Origin: Arthrobacter sp. AFG7.2
GTDB lineage: Bacteria > Actinomycetota > Actinomycetes > Actinomycetales > Micrococcaceae
Assembly: GCF_002892835.1 (NCBI RefSeq)
Contig: NZ_PJMB01000005.1
Coordinates: forward strand, 1 to 64,000
DNA length: 64,000 bases
Direction: 5' to 3'
Within the stretch, counting starts at the first letter, position 1. Each line of letters opens with the position of its first letter. This document shows positions 1 to 8,585 of this stretch, one piece after another. Both the position numbers and the translations under genes were made by a program. Under the pieces are notes generated by a model, which saw only the letters and a list, made by a program, of their open reading frames with translations, ran no database searches and was not told the DNA's origin.

Positions 1-1
1 C

Positions 2-673
2 AACCCGCACACCGTGACAGGCACCGGCGAGGTGATCGGCATTCCGGCAGGCTGCACGGACCTGGACTTTGAAACGGAAGTGGCCGCCGTCGTCGGCCGC
101 GTTCCCGGAAGCGACGGCCGGAACCTGACCGCGGAGGAGGCGCACCGCCACATCTTCGGCTACACCGTGCTCAACGACTGGTCCGCGCGGGACCTGCAGC
201 GGCGGGAGATGAAGGTCAGCCTCGGCCCGTGCAAAGGCAAGGACTTCGCCAACACGCTGGGCCCGTGGATTGTCACGGCGGACGAATTCGAGGACCGGCA
301 CGATGCCGAGGGGTTCCTGCCCATCTCCATGGCCGTAGAGGTCAACGGGGATCCCCTTGGCCAGGACCTGCTCTCCAACATGGGCTGGCCCTTCGCCGAA
401 CTCGTGGCTTACGCGTCCCAGGACTCCGTGGTCCGGCCCGGCGATGTCCTGGGCTCCGGCACCTGCGGCAGCGGCTGCCTCGCCGAGCTCTGGGGACGGA
501 ACGGCTCGCAGACTCCCCCGCCCCTAAAAACCGGGGACGTGGTCCGCATGACGGTGGAAGGCATCGGGACCATCGAGAACACCGTGGGCGCCCGTCGCGA
601 GGCTTTGACCCGCGTGCCAGCCCGGCCGAGGCCCCGTAACCGGGTTGCCGCTGCGGCTCCTTCCGGTATCTAG
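2..673 (+). CDS. Fumarylacetoacetate hydrolase family protein, C-terminal part (5' end outside window)
   Basis: The frame is already open at base 2 (N-P-H-T, then V at the GTG at 14), so this is the C-terminal part of a longer protein and 14 is not a real start. FAH-fold landmarks follow in order: DFETEVAAVVG (acidic metal ligands), LNDWSARDLQ, GKDFANTLGPWIVTADE, VNGDPLGQD, GDVLGSGTCGSGC and a terminal GDVVRMTVEGIGTIENTV. The family hydrolyses or decarboxylates acylpyruvates and related ring-cleavage products using a divalent metal. The substrate cannot be named from the sequence. The Arg/Pro-rich tail after ENTV is unusual. It converges with the DoxX gene, 7 bp apart. Confidence 0.85.
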   Translation, partial: NPHTVTGTGEVIGIPAGCTDLDFETEVAAVVGRVPGSDGRNLTAEEAHRHIFGYTVLNDWSARDLQRREMKVSLGPCKGKDFANTLGPWIVTADEFEDRHDAEGFLPISMAVEVNGDPLGQDLLSNMGWPFAELVAYASQDSVVRPGDVLGSGTCGSGCLAELWGRNGSQTPPPLKTGDVVRMTVEGIGTIENTVGARREALTRVPARPRPRNRVAAAAPSGI

Positions 674-680
674 GACAGGT

Positions 681-1244
681 TCAGCCCTCTTCTGCGGCCT
701 CGCCCGCGGCGGGGGCCGCAGCGTCAGCGGCCAGGGCCTGGCGTCGACGGTAGATCTGGATCGCGATGGCTGTCGGGATCACGGCTAAAGCGGTTACCCG
801 CATCCAGGGGCGGTCCAGGACATGGCCGGTGAGCGCGTCCAAAGAGTAGGGCCCGGAGCCGCCGATCGTGAACGCTGCTGCTGCCAGGCCCAGCACGGCT
901 GGATACTCCAGGCCTCCCTCGGTAGCGAAAAAGCCGTTCGGCGCGTGCACGCTGGCTGCGACGCCCATCGTGGTTGCAGCAGCGGCGCCGGCAGCAGGGG
1001 TGGCCATACCCAACGCCAAAGCGAACCCTGCTCCTGCTTCGCCGACGCCCGCGAGGACGGCGCTGGGTTTTGCCGGGCGGAACCCCATGGCGTGCATGCC
1101 CTTGCTGGTGCCTTCAACGCCTCCCCCACCGAACCAACCGAAGAGTTTTTGGGACCCGTGGGCGATGAGCACTCCTCCCAGAGCGACCCGGAACAGGGTC
1201 TGTGCGGCGGCCGCGGCCTCAGGGCTGGTGGTTACGTTGCTCAT
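681..1244 (-). CDS. DoxX family membrane protein
   Basis: A 187-residue integral membrane protein with an N-terminal helix containing the DoxX-type stretch LIAHGSQKLFGWFGG, a second helix near AGVGEAGAGFALALGMATP and two further hydrophobic segments. It ends in an Ala/Glu-rich cytoplasmic tail. The start at 1244 has a strong GGAGG Shine-Dalgarno seven bases upstream. DoxX-like proteins are four-helix membrane proteins, some of them quinone-linked; the specific role is unknown. The gene lies downstream of the GH35 gene in the same direction after 171 bp, so it may have its own promoter. Confidence 0.8.
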   Translation of the reverse strand: MSNVTTSPEAAAAAQTLFRVALGGVLIAHGSQKLFGWFGGGGVEGTSKGMHAMGFRPAKPSAVLAGVGEAGAGFALALGMATPAAGAAAATTMGVAASVHAPNGFFATEGGLEYPAVLGLAAAAFTIGGSGPYSLDALTGHVLDRPWMRVTALAVIPTAIAIQIYRRRQALAADAAAPAAGEAAEEG

Positions 1245-1415
1245 GGCAGTCCTCCATGGGTGGTTTGAGTCGCTGCACGGCTCGCTGTGAGCACGAGTCT
1301 ACGTCCGCGGAACGTCCCGGTCACGGGAAATATCAGCCGCGCACAAGCCCGTTGGGATATCGAGGTGAAACGGGATGTGGGGCTATGAGCAGGGCGTCAC
1401 CCCATTCCCGGTTGA

Positions 1416-3107
1416 TTACTGGCTTGCGGAGATCAAGAGACGGACCCTTACGGCACCAATGTGCTTGTCTGAAAGGATCTCGAGGCGTTCGTCTCCATTG
1501 AGATATCTTCCGTCCTGCAAACCTGCATCGGTCAAGACCAGTTCCCGTACTGAATCAAGCTCAACGTCAGCCCCTGGCTTGTGGAAATCCACCTGCGCTC
1601 CTTGCCCCACGATGATGAACTCATTGGGGTTGACGGCGAGGACCAACCCGAAAGGACGGCTGTCTCCAGGAGTAGGGCCATGGATCGCGGCAACTGTTTC
1701 TCCGGGGAGCTCCGAGGCTGGCGGGACGCGCACACCAGCGTCCAGGAGCATACCTTCCAGGAGCTTCCTAGCACTACGGACGGTAACGGCAATTCCGGCT
1801 ATTTCAGCGCTGACAGAAGCCTCGTCCTGGTCAAGGGCGAAACCAAAAATTCGGCCATCGCACTGGGCATCGACTATTTCTGGAGTGAGGGACCTGATGA
1901 ACCCGCAGGCTGCGCTGAACTGGTTGCCTTCCCTGCCTTCTTCGACACCGAAGACGTTGTAGCCGAGGCCTCCAAAGGCGCCGAGAGCCAAAAATGCGTC
2001 TCCGGCGCGGAACCGGGCTTCCGGAATAAACAAGGGGTTGAAGTCAGAGGCGTACTGCCGCATGATTTCCGCCGAGTTGGGGACGTATATATCGGGCGCG
2101 AGGAAGTCGATAGCTGGTGCAGCAGCCCGCCACACCGGAATCATTTTGGCAGTTGGCCCCCCGCTGGGATACTGACCTGGCTTATCTTGCCCCTGTTGCG
2201 GGCCAAGCCAGGCGTTTGTGTAGGCAGGGAGCGGCAGAATTTGCTTCCCGGCGGCGGCCAGACCTCCTACATAGGATGCGAATCCCCAAGCCATGAAAGT
2301 TTCTTGAGCAACTGGGTTGTCGTCGCCGAACTGGTCTGCCCAGCTCATGCTGGGGTCCGAATTTGCGCTGAGGACCGCTACAAATTCCGGAGCGAAGGAA
2401 TCCGGTGCTTCCCAAACGGCAGTAAGCAGTTCTTCGGGGAGCGGCGCATTCCAGCGAGTCTCTGCCAGCGCGCTGTAGTCCCTTCCTGCGCCAAGCATCC
2501 CCACTTCGTTTTCGACCTGCACCATGATGACAGTATGGTCCGGATCGATCCTGGCCACATGCCCCAGGAGGGCAGTGTAAGCAGTTCGGTCGGCCTCGAA
2601 GAGGTCGTGTGAGAAAACGGAGAGACTCGGCCTGGGCATGGATCCGGGGTAGGAGAAGGGCGTTTTCATGGGGCTGGTGCCCAGGTCCGCGCGTGGGAAG
2701 CGTTCCCGGTCGGCACGCACCCAGCTGGGGGCATAGGTGGACGAAGCGTTCTTAAAGGCTCCGAACCAAATTAATACCAATCGGATGCCAGAGGCCCGAG
2801 CGTCTTCCACCAATTCGTCGACGATCGAAAAATCGAGCCGTCCTTCTACAGGTTCGACTTGTTCCCATGACACGGGAGCGATAACGGAGTTGAGACCGGC
2901 CTTTGCCAGTTTTTCCCAGATTGGCGACATGTAGGCCCGATCGGACGCACTGGAATTGTGCAGCTCTCCACCGATGCAGAGAAATGGCTTCTCGTCAACG
3001 ATAAGCCGTGTATGGCTCCCGACGCGTTCCAGTCGAGGAAGATTACGTGCACCTGCTTTTGGCCGGGATGTAAGTTCTTCCTGGACTGCAAGTTCAGAGT
3101 TTGGCAT
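1416..3107 (-). CDS. GH35-like beta-glycosidase with DUF5597-type architecture
   Basis: A 563-residue protein with a (beta/alpha)8 glycosidase domain. GGELHNSSASDR near residue 46 and WEKLAKAGLNSVIAPVSWEQVEP near 64-86 are typical of GH35/DUF5597 proteins. VQVENE (E201) is the likely acid/base and FIPEA (E363) the likely nucleophile. Family members act as beta-galactosidases or beta-glucosidases, so the sugar is not settled. There is no signal peptide, so it should act in the cytoplasm. It is last in the C-glycoside operon, 138 bp after the exporter gene. The ATG at 3107 has a GAGGA site. It may remove O-linked beta-hexose from imported glycosides (inference). Confidence 0.82.
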   Translation of the reverse strand: MPNSELAVQEELTSRPKAGARNLPRLERVGSHTRLIVDEKPFLCIGGELHNSSASDRAYMSPIWEKLAKAGLNSVIAPVSWEQVEPVEGRLDFSIVDELVEDARASGIRLVLIWFGAFKNASSTYAPSWVRADRERFPRADLGTSPMKTPFSYPGSMPRPSLSVFSHDLFEADRTAYTALLGHVARIDPDHTVIMVQVENEVGMLGAGRDYSALAETRWNAPLPEELLTAVWEAPDSFAPEFVAVLSANSDPSMSWADQFGDDNPVAQETFMAWGFASYVGGLAAAGKQILPLPAYTNAWLGPQQGQDKPGQYPSGGPTAKMIPVWRAAAPAIDFLAPDIYVPNSAEIMRQYASDFNPLFIPEARFRAGDAFLALGAFGGLGYNVFGVEEGREGNQFSAACGFIRSLTPEIVDAQCDGRIFGFALDQDEASVSAEIAGIAVTVRSARKLLEGMLLDAGVRVPPASELPGETVAAIHGPTPGDSRPFGLVLAVNPNEFIIVGQGAQVDFHKPGADVELDSVRELVLTDAGLQDGRYLNGDERLEILSDKHIGAVRVRLLISASQ

Positions 3108-3205
3108 GTTTGTTCCTCATCATTCGGAAATTACGGATAAATCAGGCCTTTACAGGCGCCCCGGCACCGTTCCGTGCAAGGTTGGACGCTTCAGCGGAGT
3201 CCGGT

Positions 3206-3222
3206 CTCCAGACGATCTGGAG
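3206..3222. other. Inverted repeat between exporter and GH35 genes
   Basis: A perfect inverted repeat with 7-bp arms (CTCCAGA/TCTGGAG) and a 3-base loop lies in the 138-bp gap between the DHA2 exporter stop and the GH35 start. There is no T-tract, so it is not a classical terminator. It could be an RNA processing or attenuation hairpin or a protein-binding site. Confidence 0.4.
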
Positions 3223-3245
3223 CTGTGCCAGTTTCCCTGCATAGG

Positions 3246-4793
3246 TCAGTCCTTCGCTTGCAGTGCCAGGTTGGCAGGGTTGTCCGGATTGGCAGGGTCG
3301 GCACAGTTGCCTGCCGAGACGGCGGCTTCATCGGAAAGGCGTCCATCGGGCAGCAGTAAAGCTGCAATGAAACCCACGATGTAGACGCCGGCCAGTGCAA
3401 GGAAAACGGGAGAAAATACGTCATGGTAAATCGATGCGATCTCAGCCTGCAAGGCGGGATCGGCGGCGTGGACCAAGGCAGGTGTCAGGGTGTGGGAATC
3501 GAGCCCCGTTGGCAAGAGCGACGCGACGCCGAACCCCACCACTCCGCCCACTACGGCTGAACCGATGGTGGATCCTATCTGGCCGCTTAGCCCTGCGGTT
3601 GCGGTGGCTGTGCCGAGTTCACTGCGTGGTGCAGCGCTTTGTACGATCGCAATGGCGAGGCTCATGAACGCCCCCGTGCCCAGGCCGACGAACGCCATGA
3701 TCAACGCCGGGACCCACAGGTGCACACCCTGCGGCAGCAAGGACATGGCTCCAAGTCCGAGTGCTCCCATCACAGTGCCGACGATCGGAAAGACACGGTA
3801 GCGGCCTGTCCGTGACGCGAGCCAGCCCGTCACCAGGTTGCCCACCAACATTCCCAGCACAGTGGCGATGGGAACCAGTCCTGAGATGGTGGCACTGACT
3901 CCATAGGCCATCTGGAAATACGTTGGCAAGTATGCCGTGGCTGAGATGAGTCCGGCACCCATGACTGCTGAGAGTCCCACACCTGCACTGAAGGTGCGGT
4001 TGCGGAACAGGCTAACGGGGATGATGGGGTTGCGCTGGCCACGCTCGACGACGACAAGCCCACCTAGCGCTGCTAAGCCTGCTCCAAGGGCGATCCACGC
4101 TGAGGAGTTTGCGGAGCTGAACCACGCGACTGCCAGCACCACCGCCACAAGGACAGCGGTGAGCAGCAGTGCTCCAACGACGTCGAACCGTTTTTTGCCC
4201 GCCGGTTCGATATGCGGAACGGCAATGACTGCCAGGAGAAGCGCGGCCAGCCCCACCGGGACGTTGATCCAAAAGACCCAGGGCCACCCCCAGTGGTCTG
4301 TGATCAGGCCCCCGAGGAGGGGCCCGATCAGAATCGCCACCGGAAAGGCAGCACCGATGAGTGAGAGGTACTGAGGACGTCGCCTTGGTGTTGTTACCTC
4401 GGCAACGATCGTCTGCGACATCAGCTGAAGACCCGCGGCGCTCATGCCCTGGAGGACCCGGGCGACGACGAGCTGGGTCATGTCATGCGCGAGGCCGCAC
4501 ACGAAGGAAGCTGCAACAAAGCCGATCAGTGCAATGAGGAAGATCATCCGGGGACCCACCCGATCGCCGAGCCCTCCGAGGACCGGGAGCAGGACAGTGC
4601 TCGCCAGCGTGTACCCGACTACCACCCAGCTCATATGCTGGAGGGCTCCGAGTTCGCCGGCAACAGTGGCCAAGGATGTCGAAACGATGGTGTGATCGAG
4701 GGCTCCAAGGAATGACACCGCCAGGAGCGCTGCCATGAGGAGCCGGAGACGCGTGGGAGAGATCTGGACCGTGCTGCTGGGAACTTCGGTCAC
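3246..4793 (-). CDS. DHA2-family MFS drug/solute exporter
   Basis: A 515-residue, 14-helix major facilitator of the DHA2 (EmrB/QacA) type. The motif LDHTIVSTSL is in helix 1, the loop-2/3 motif reads GGLGDRVGPR, and motif C (GPLLGGLITDHWGW) marks a proton-driven antiporter. The GTG start at 4793 overlaps the stop of the TIM-barrel gene (GTGA), so the two are translationally coupled. This position inside the C-deglycosidase operon suggests export of a released aglycone or a toxic intermediate (inference). Direction and substrate cannot be proved from sequence. Confidence 0.87.
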   Translation of the reverse strand: MTEVPSSTVQISPTRLRLLMAALLAVSFLGALDHTIVSTSLATVAGELGALQHMSWVVVGYTLASTVLLPVLGGLGDRVGPRMIFLIALIGFVAASFVCGLAHDMTQLVVARVLQGMSAAGLQLMSQTIVAEVTTPRRRPQYLSLIGAAFPVAILIGPLLGGLITDHWGWPWVFWINVPVGLAALLLAVIAVPHIEPAGKKRFDVVGALLLTAVLVAVVLAVAWFSSANSSAWIALGAGLAALGGLVVVERGQRNPIIPVSLFRNRTFSAGVGLSAVMGAGLISATAYLPTYFQMAYGVSATISGLVPIATVLGMLVGNLVTGWLASRTGRYRVFPIVGTVMGALGLGAMSLLPQGVHLWVPALIMAFVGLGTGAFMSLAIAIVQSAAPRSELGTATATAGLSGQIGSTIGSAVVGGVVGFGVASLLPTGLDSHTLTPALVHAADPALQAEIASIYHDVFSPVFLALAGVYIVGFIAALLLPDGRLSDEAAVSAGNCADPANPDNPANLALQAKD

Positions 4794-5683
4794 GGCGTCC
4801 CGGCGATCTCGGCCTCCAGGCTATGCAGAAGGGCATGCTGCCGGCGCACCTGCTCGATGGATCGGTAAGGCAGCCGATCGCCTTCGTATTCGCTGGACAG
4901 GTAACCCGACCACTCGTTCTCCTTCAGGGTTTGAAGGATCTCGCGCCAAGGTATCTGGCCGTCAACGAGGTTCTCGTCGATGTCGAAGAACTTGGCCTGG
5001 ATGAACGACACGTACGGGAGAACATCAACTAGATCCGACATGGGAACGGCAAGGGGTTTACGCCAACCTTCTTCCTGGGCTTCTTCGCTGAGACCGTCAT
5101 GCTTGGCGGTGGTGATTGCCCGTTGGAAGATGCCGGTGTCGATGAGCAGGCGGAAGTTCTTCGATCCGGTTCGTTCGATGAACGCGATGTACTCGTCCAC
5201 CACCGGGTGCTTGATGGGAGTGGGTGCATGGATTTCCGGGCAAATGATGAGGTTCAGCTCGGCTGCGAGATCGAGGTTGCGCTCGATCACTTCCTCCCAG
5301 ATCGGGTGGGGGCGCAGGTCCATGGACACTACGCCGATCTTGGGACGGATTGAGGTGAATCCGAGGCGATGGGCCAGCCGTAGATCACGAGCAAGCATCA
5401 CAGCACCCTCATCTGCGGTGAGGTCGCGGTCACGCCACATGCTTGAGTCGATCCAGGACCCGTAGTTGGTAGGCTCCAGCTGGTATTTTTCGAGAAGCCC
5501 GTACCATTGGTCAATCCAAGCGGTGGACGGTTCCGGATAGTTGGGCACATGACCTTCGCCGAGGATCTCAATCCCGGTGGCGCCGATGTCAGCTATTTGT
5601 GCCATGGCGTCTTCCAGGGTGAGGACGGTGTTGATGTCACCGGTGTAGCTGTAGAGGGAGACGCCGTACTTGAGGTTGCTCAT
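4790..5683 (-). CDS. TIM-barrel C-glycoside deglycosidase alpha subunit (CarB/DfgA-like), sugar isomerase fold
   Basis: A 297-residue AP-endonuclease-2-type TIM barrel. Candidate metal ligands are E150 (CPEIHAP, with H152), D182 (LIDTG), Q229/K231 (FIQAKFF) and E265 (SSEYEG). The usual HxKD motif of sugar phosphate isomerases is replaced by QAK, as expected for C-deglycosidase catalytic subunits. In that family, a Mn-dependent alpha subunit with a small beta subunit cleaves the C-C bond between the aglycone and a 3-oxo sugar. The partner DUF6379 gene lies directly upstream with an ATGA overlap. On its own it could be an ordinary isomerase/epimerase; the neighbours make C-deglycosidase the best reading. 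Confidence 0.78.
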   Translation of the reverse strand: MSNLKYGVSLYSYTGDINTVLTLEDAMAQIADIGATGIEILGEGHVPNYPEPSTAWIDQWYGLLEKYQLEPTNYGSWIDSSMWRDRDLTADEGAVMLARDLRLAHRLGFTSIRPKIGVVSMDLRPHPIWEEVIERNLDLAAELNLIICPEIHAPTPIKHPVVDEYIAFIERTGSKNFRLLIDTGIFQRAITTAKHDGLSEEAQEEGWRKPLAVPMSDLVDVLPYVSFIQAKFFDIDENLVDGQIPWREILQTLKENEWSGYLSSEYEGDRLPYRSIEQVRRQHALLHSLEAEIAGTP

Positions 5684-6084
5684 GCGAGGACCGTGACCTT
5701 TCGCTGGGACGTGAAAATTGACGGTTGGAATTCAGCCGGAATGTAGGGCGCGTACAGGGCAATATCAACGCGAACATCATGGACACCTACGGTCAGGCCG
5801 CCTGCGAGCGGCACCATGACGGTGGCCAGTTCATCGAGCTGCCAGCGGACATCGGTGGATTGGCGCAGTTCCCCAATACTGAAAGTGCGTCCCTGGAGTG
5901 TCCAGCGCGGTACTTCCCGGCTCCATTCCTGACCGTCCACCGTGACAGCCACCCCGTCTATGAGGCTTCCCCAGACACCTCGGTAGTTGGGCATGCGCAG
6001 GGCTATCTCGAAACCGACAGTCTCGGTTCCTTCCTGGACGTTCCGAAAGCCCCGGCTTTGGATCAGTTCTCGTTCGAGGACCAT
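5680..6084 (-). CDS. DUF6379 protein, C-glycoside deglycosidase beta subunit (CarC/DfgB-like)
   Basis: A 134-residue beta-rich protein starting MVLERELIQSRGFRNV. A longer frame reaches 6141, but the ATG at 6084 has a good GAGG site and follows the oxidase stop by 7 bp, so I chose it. The layout (ELIQSRGF N-terminus, central GVAVTVDGQEW, C-terminal FTSQRKVTVLA) is that of DUF6379 proteins, which form the non-catalytic beta subunit covering the active site of C-glycoside deglycosidases. The stop overlaps the TIM-barrel start (ATGA), which fits equimolar synthesis of a heteromeric enzyme. DUF6379 is rarely found outside such pairs, so it is the most diagnostic gene of the locus. Confidence 0.8.
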   Translation of the reverse strand: MVLERELIQSRGFRNVQEGTETVGFEIALRMPNYRGVWGSLIDGVAVTVDGQEWSREVPRWTLQGRTFSIGELRQSTDVRWQLDELATVMVPLAGGLTVGVHDVRVDIALYAPYIPAEFQPSIFTSQRKVTVLA

Positions 6085-6091
6085 GTTTTCC

Positions 6092-7645
6092 TCACTTCTC
6101 TGTGGACGTGGAGTTGATTGATTCGGCGATGTGGCGTGCACCGGCGACTGCCAGGGCCACCCCGGTCAAAGTGGGGTTGCAGGCTGTAGGGGTGGGAATG
6201 ACACCGTTGCCGGCAACGAACAACCCCTGAACATCCCACACCTGTCCGGTGGGATCGCACACGGCAGTTCCGTCGTTGGATGTCCCCATCCGCAGGGTCC
6301 CTTGGTAGTGCAGTGAGGCTCCGGCAGGGAAAGTGAGCGGTTCATCGCCCAATGGCTCGCCCAAGGACCGGGCAGCGGCAACCACCGATAGACGTGCTGC
6401 GGACAATGCCTGTTCGTCACGGGCCGTGAAGGTGTAGTGGATGTTCATCGCCGGCAGCCCGTAGGCGTCCGTCGTGTCTTCGGAGAAAACAACGCGGTCG
6501 GACGCTTGAAGGTCCTTTGCGCAGAACCACCCGAGGCCAACGATCGAACCAGGGATGACGTCACCCGAGATTGGCACCGGTGATGCGTCGAGTTGCATGA
6601 CCTGCCCATGAAAGGGCTGCTCATCGGTGAAGGGCACCCAGCTGACCCCGCTCTGGGCGGTGATGGTGGTATCGCGTGACGAGGCAGCGGGAACATCATC
6701 CTCGACGCCGGTCAACCGGACAGCGTGGACAATCTGTGGCTGGTCGTTCAGGTACCGGCCGAGCGCTTCGGGGCGGATACCGGACGCGAAGAGCAGCTGT
6801 GGACCGCGGAGGGCATCCGCGGCAACGACGACGTACCGGGCCGCAATTTCATGCTCGTCTCCCGTCTTGTCGTCGCGCACCCGTACACCGCTGACCTCAT
6901 CTCCGTTTGTCAGCACCCGCACAACCACGCTTTCGTCGAACAGGCGGGCCCGGGGGTTGTTCCGCGTTTCGTCACCGAACACCACGTCAGCTCCAGACCA
7001 GATGAAGCGGCCGTCGTCAGTGCGGCGGACCGCCAGCGGCATGGGCTGAACGCGACGCTCAGGTGCGCGGCCGCCGTCGAGCGCCGTTGCCAGACGTGAG
7101 CGGACGAGATCGGCCAGGGGAGCATCAGCCAGCGCCTCCGAGCTGACCGAGAGGAGACGTTCCGCCTCGGTCAGAAGTTCGTCCATGTTCTGAAGGAACG
7201 CAATACGCTCGCTTCCGCCAGGACGCGGGCACGCGCCGGTCCAATGCGCCGCCATCCCGCCAACATTGCTGGAGAATGCAAGACCCGGCAATCCAGCCTC
7301 GCCGGGCTGCTGCCAACCGTCGTCGAGGAGGAAGGTGCCGGGCCGCACCGGGCGTGCGACGTCGCGTGCGTACTCTGCGAGGTTCCCGCCGGTCGGCAGG
7401 GCGCTCACTTTTCCCTCCGAACGGCGCTGGGCAGCTTCGCGGTCCTGCACGCTTGCGATGTTCTTAACGTGGGATCCGGGCGGATCACTGATGGTCGGTC
7501 CGGCCTCGAAGATGGCAATGCTCGCCTGGGGGCTGAGCTCGGAAAGTATCCGTGCATAAGTGGCGCCGGCAGGGCCGCTGCCGATGATTGCGACGTCAAC
7601 GACAGTTGGATAAGGGCGCGCTGAAGGTACTGCTGTGGTGGTCAT
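6092..7645 (-). CDS. GMC-type FAD oxidoreductase, probable C-glycoside 3-oxidase (CarA-like)
   Basis: A 517-residue GMC flavoprotein with the dinucleotide-binding motif IIGSGPAGATYA (20-31), a second FAD segment SSNVGGMAAHWTG (125-137) and the catalytic pair H446 (SLHYQGTLRMG) and N490 (ACNPTLTG). The nearest known relatives by architecture are pyranose oxidase-like enzymes, including the FAD-dependent C-glycoside 3-oxidases that oxidise the C3 hydroxyl of a C-linked glucose to a ketone. It lies immediately upstream of the two deglycosidase subunits, which need a 3-oxo substrate. No signal peptide. The start at 7645 has a GGAG site. A different sugar or alcohol substrate is possible. Confidence 0.82.
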   Translation of the reverse strand: MTTTAVPSARPYPTVVDVAIIGSGPAGATYARILSELSPQASIAIFEAGPTISDPPGSHVKNIASVQDREAAQRRSEGKVSALPTGGNLAEYARDVARPVRPGTFLLDDGWQQPGEAGLPGLAFSSNVGGMAAHWTGACPRPGGSERIAFLQNMDELLTEAERLLSVSSEALADAPLADLVRSRLATALDGGRAPERRVQPMPLAVRRTDDGRFIWSGADVVFGDETRNNPRARLFDESVVVRVLTNGDEVSGVRVRDDKTGDEHEIAARYVVVAADALRGPQLLFASGIRPEALGRYLNDQPQIVHAVRLTGVEDDVPAASSRDTTITAQSGVSWVPFTDEQPFHGQVMQLDASPVPISGDVIPGSIVGLGWFCAKDLQASDRVVFSEDTTDAYGLPAMNIHYTFTARDEQALSAARLSVVAAARSLGEPLGDEPLTFPAGASLHYQGTLRMGTSNDGTAVCDPTGQVWDVQGLFVAGNGVIPTPTACNPTLTGVALAVAGARHIAESINSTSTEK

Positions 7646-7697
7646 GCTGTTCTCCAGGAGTCTGTAGAAGGGAGGGCTTCACGCCCTGATGGTTTGC

Positions 7698-8585
7698 TCA
7701 GCGGACCGCTGTGGACGGTGCAGGCTGGGCGTCAAGAAAAAGTCGTCGTTCCCGGCGCCGTTCGGCTTGCAGGGCCGGGTTGGCGATGGGTGAGGCCAGG
7801 AGGAGGGCCTTCGTGTAGGCGTGGTGCGGCTTGGCAATCACCTGCTCCGTGATGCCTGTCTCCACGATTTCTCCCCGTCGCATCACTGCGACGCGCTCGC
7901 TGATGTGCCTCACCACGTCCAGATCGTGAGTGACAAACAGGAGCGAGACCCCGGTCTGCTCTTGTATGTCGGAGAAAAGTTGAAGAACCCGTGCCTGGGT
8001 GGACAGGTCCAATGCACTGACGGGCTCATCACACACAATGAGCTTAGGATTCCGACACAAAGAACGGGCAATTGCAATGCGTTGCCTTTGGCCACCGGAA
8101 AACTCGCGAGGGTAGCGGGTGCTGGCGTTGGAGGGCAGATTTACAACATCAAGGAGCTCCCGGACCCGCCGTTGTGCATCAGGCCGGGATGTGCCGGCTA
8201 CCTGCATCGGCTCGGACAAAATGTCGCTGATGGTCATTGACGGATTCAGTGAGGTGTAAGGATCCTGAAACACCACCTGGATATCGCTGCTCAGCGCCCG
8301 GCGCTCTTTCTTGCTGAGCTCGGTGATTGACCTGCCATCGAAACGGATGTCGCCATTGGTCACAGGGGCAAGTCCCAGCACGGCACGGCCAATGGTTGAC
8401 TTGCCCGAGCCGGACTCGCCCACGAGCCCCAAGGTTTCCCCAGGCTTAATATCGAGGCTCACGCCCTGCAACGCCCGGAATGTCCGTTTTCGACCCAACC
8501 CGCCAATCCTGTAATCGACCGTCAGGTCAGTGATCCGCAGGAGGGGCTCTGCTTCCGGCGAGGGGTTCTGGTTGACGGAAGTCAT
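7698..8585 (-). CDS. Oligopeptide/glycoside ABC transporter ATPase (OppF/DppF type)
   Basis: A 295-residue ABC ATPase with Walker A GESGSGKST (56-64), signature FSGGQRQR (162-169) and Walker B LIVCDEP (182-188). It ends in the short oligopeptide-transporter C-terminal extension (HHAYTKALLLASPIANP). It is the second ATPase of a peptide/nickel-family (Opp/Dpp) importer whose other parts lie just upstream; the start overlaps the fusion gene stop by ATGA. Importers of this family also move oligosaccharides and glycosides in many actinobacteria and thermophiles, which suits this locus. Confidence 0.9.
   Translation of the reverse strand: MTSVNQNPSPEAEPLLRITDLTVDYRIGGLGRKRTFRALQGVSLDIKPGETLGLVGESGSGKSTIGRAVLGLAPVTNGDIRFDGRSITELSKKERRALSSDIQVVFQDPYTSLNPSMTISDILSEPMQVAGTSRPDAQRRVRELLDVVNLPSNASTRYPREFSGGQRQRIAIARSLCRNPKLIVCDEPVSALDLSTQARVLQLFSDIQEQTGVSLLFVTHDLDVVRHISERVAVMRRGEIVETGITEQVIAKPHHAYTKALLLASPIANPALQAERRRERRLFLDAQPAPSTAVR

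Noticed and set aside
3117..3140. Possible third ROK operator upstream of GH35
   Set aside because: TTATCCG-type half-site resembles the flank of the 14670 site, but the second half is not inverted, so the match is too weak.
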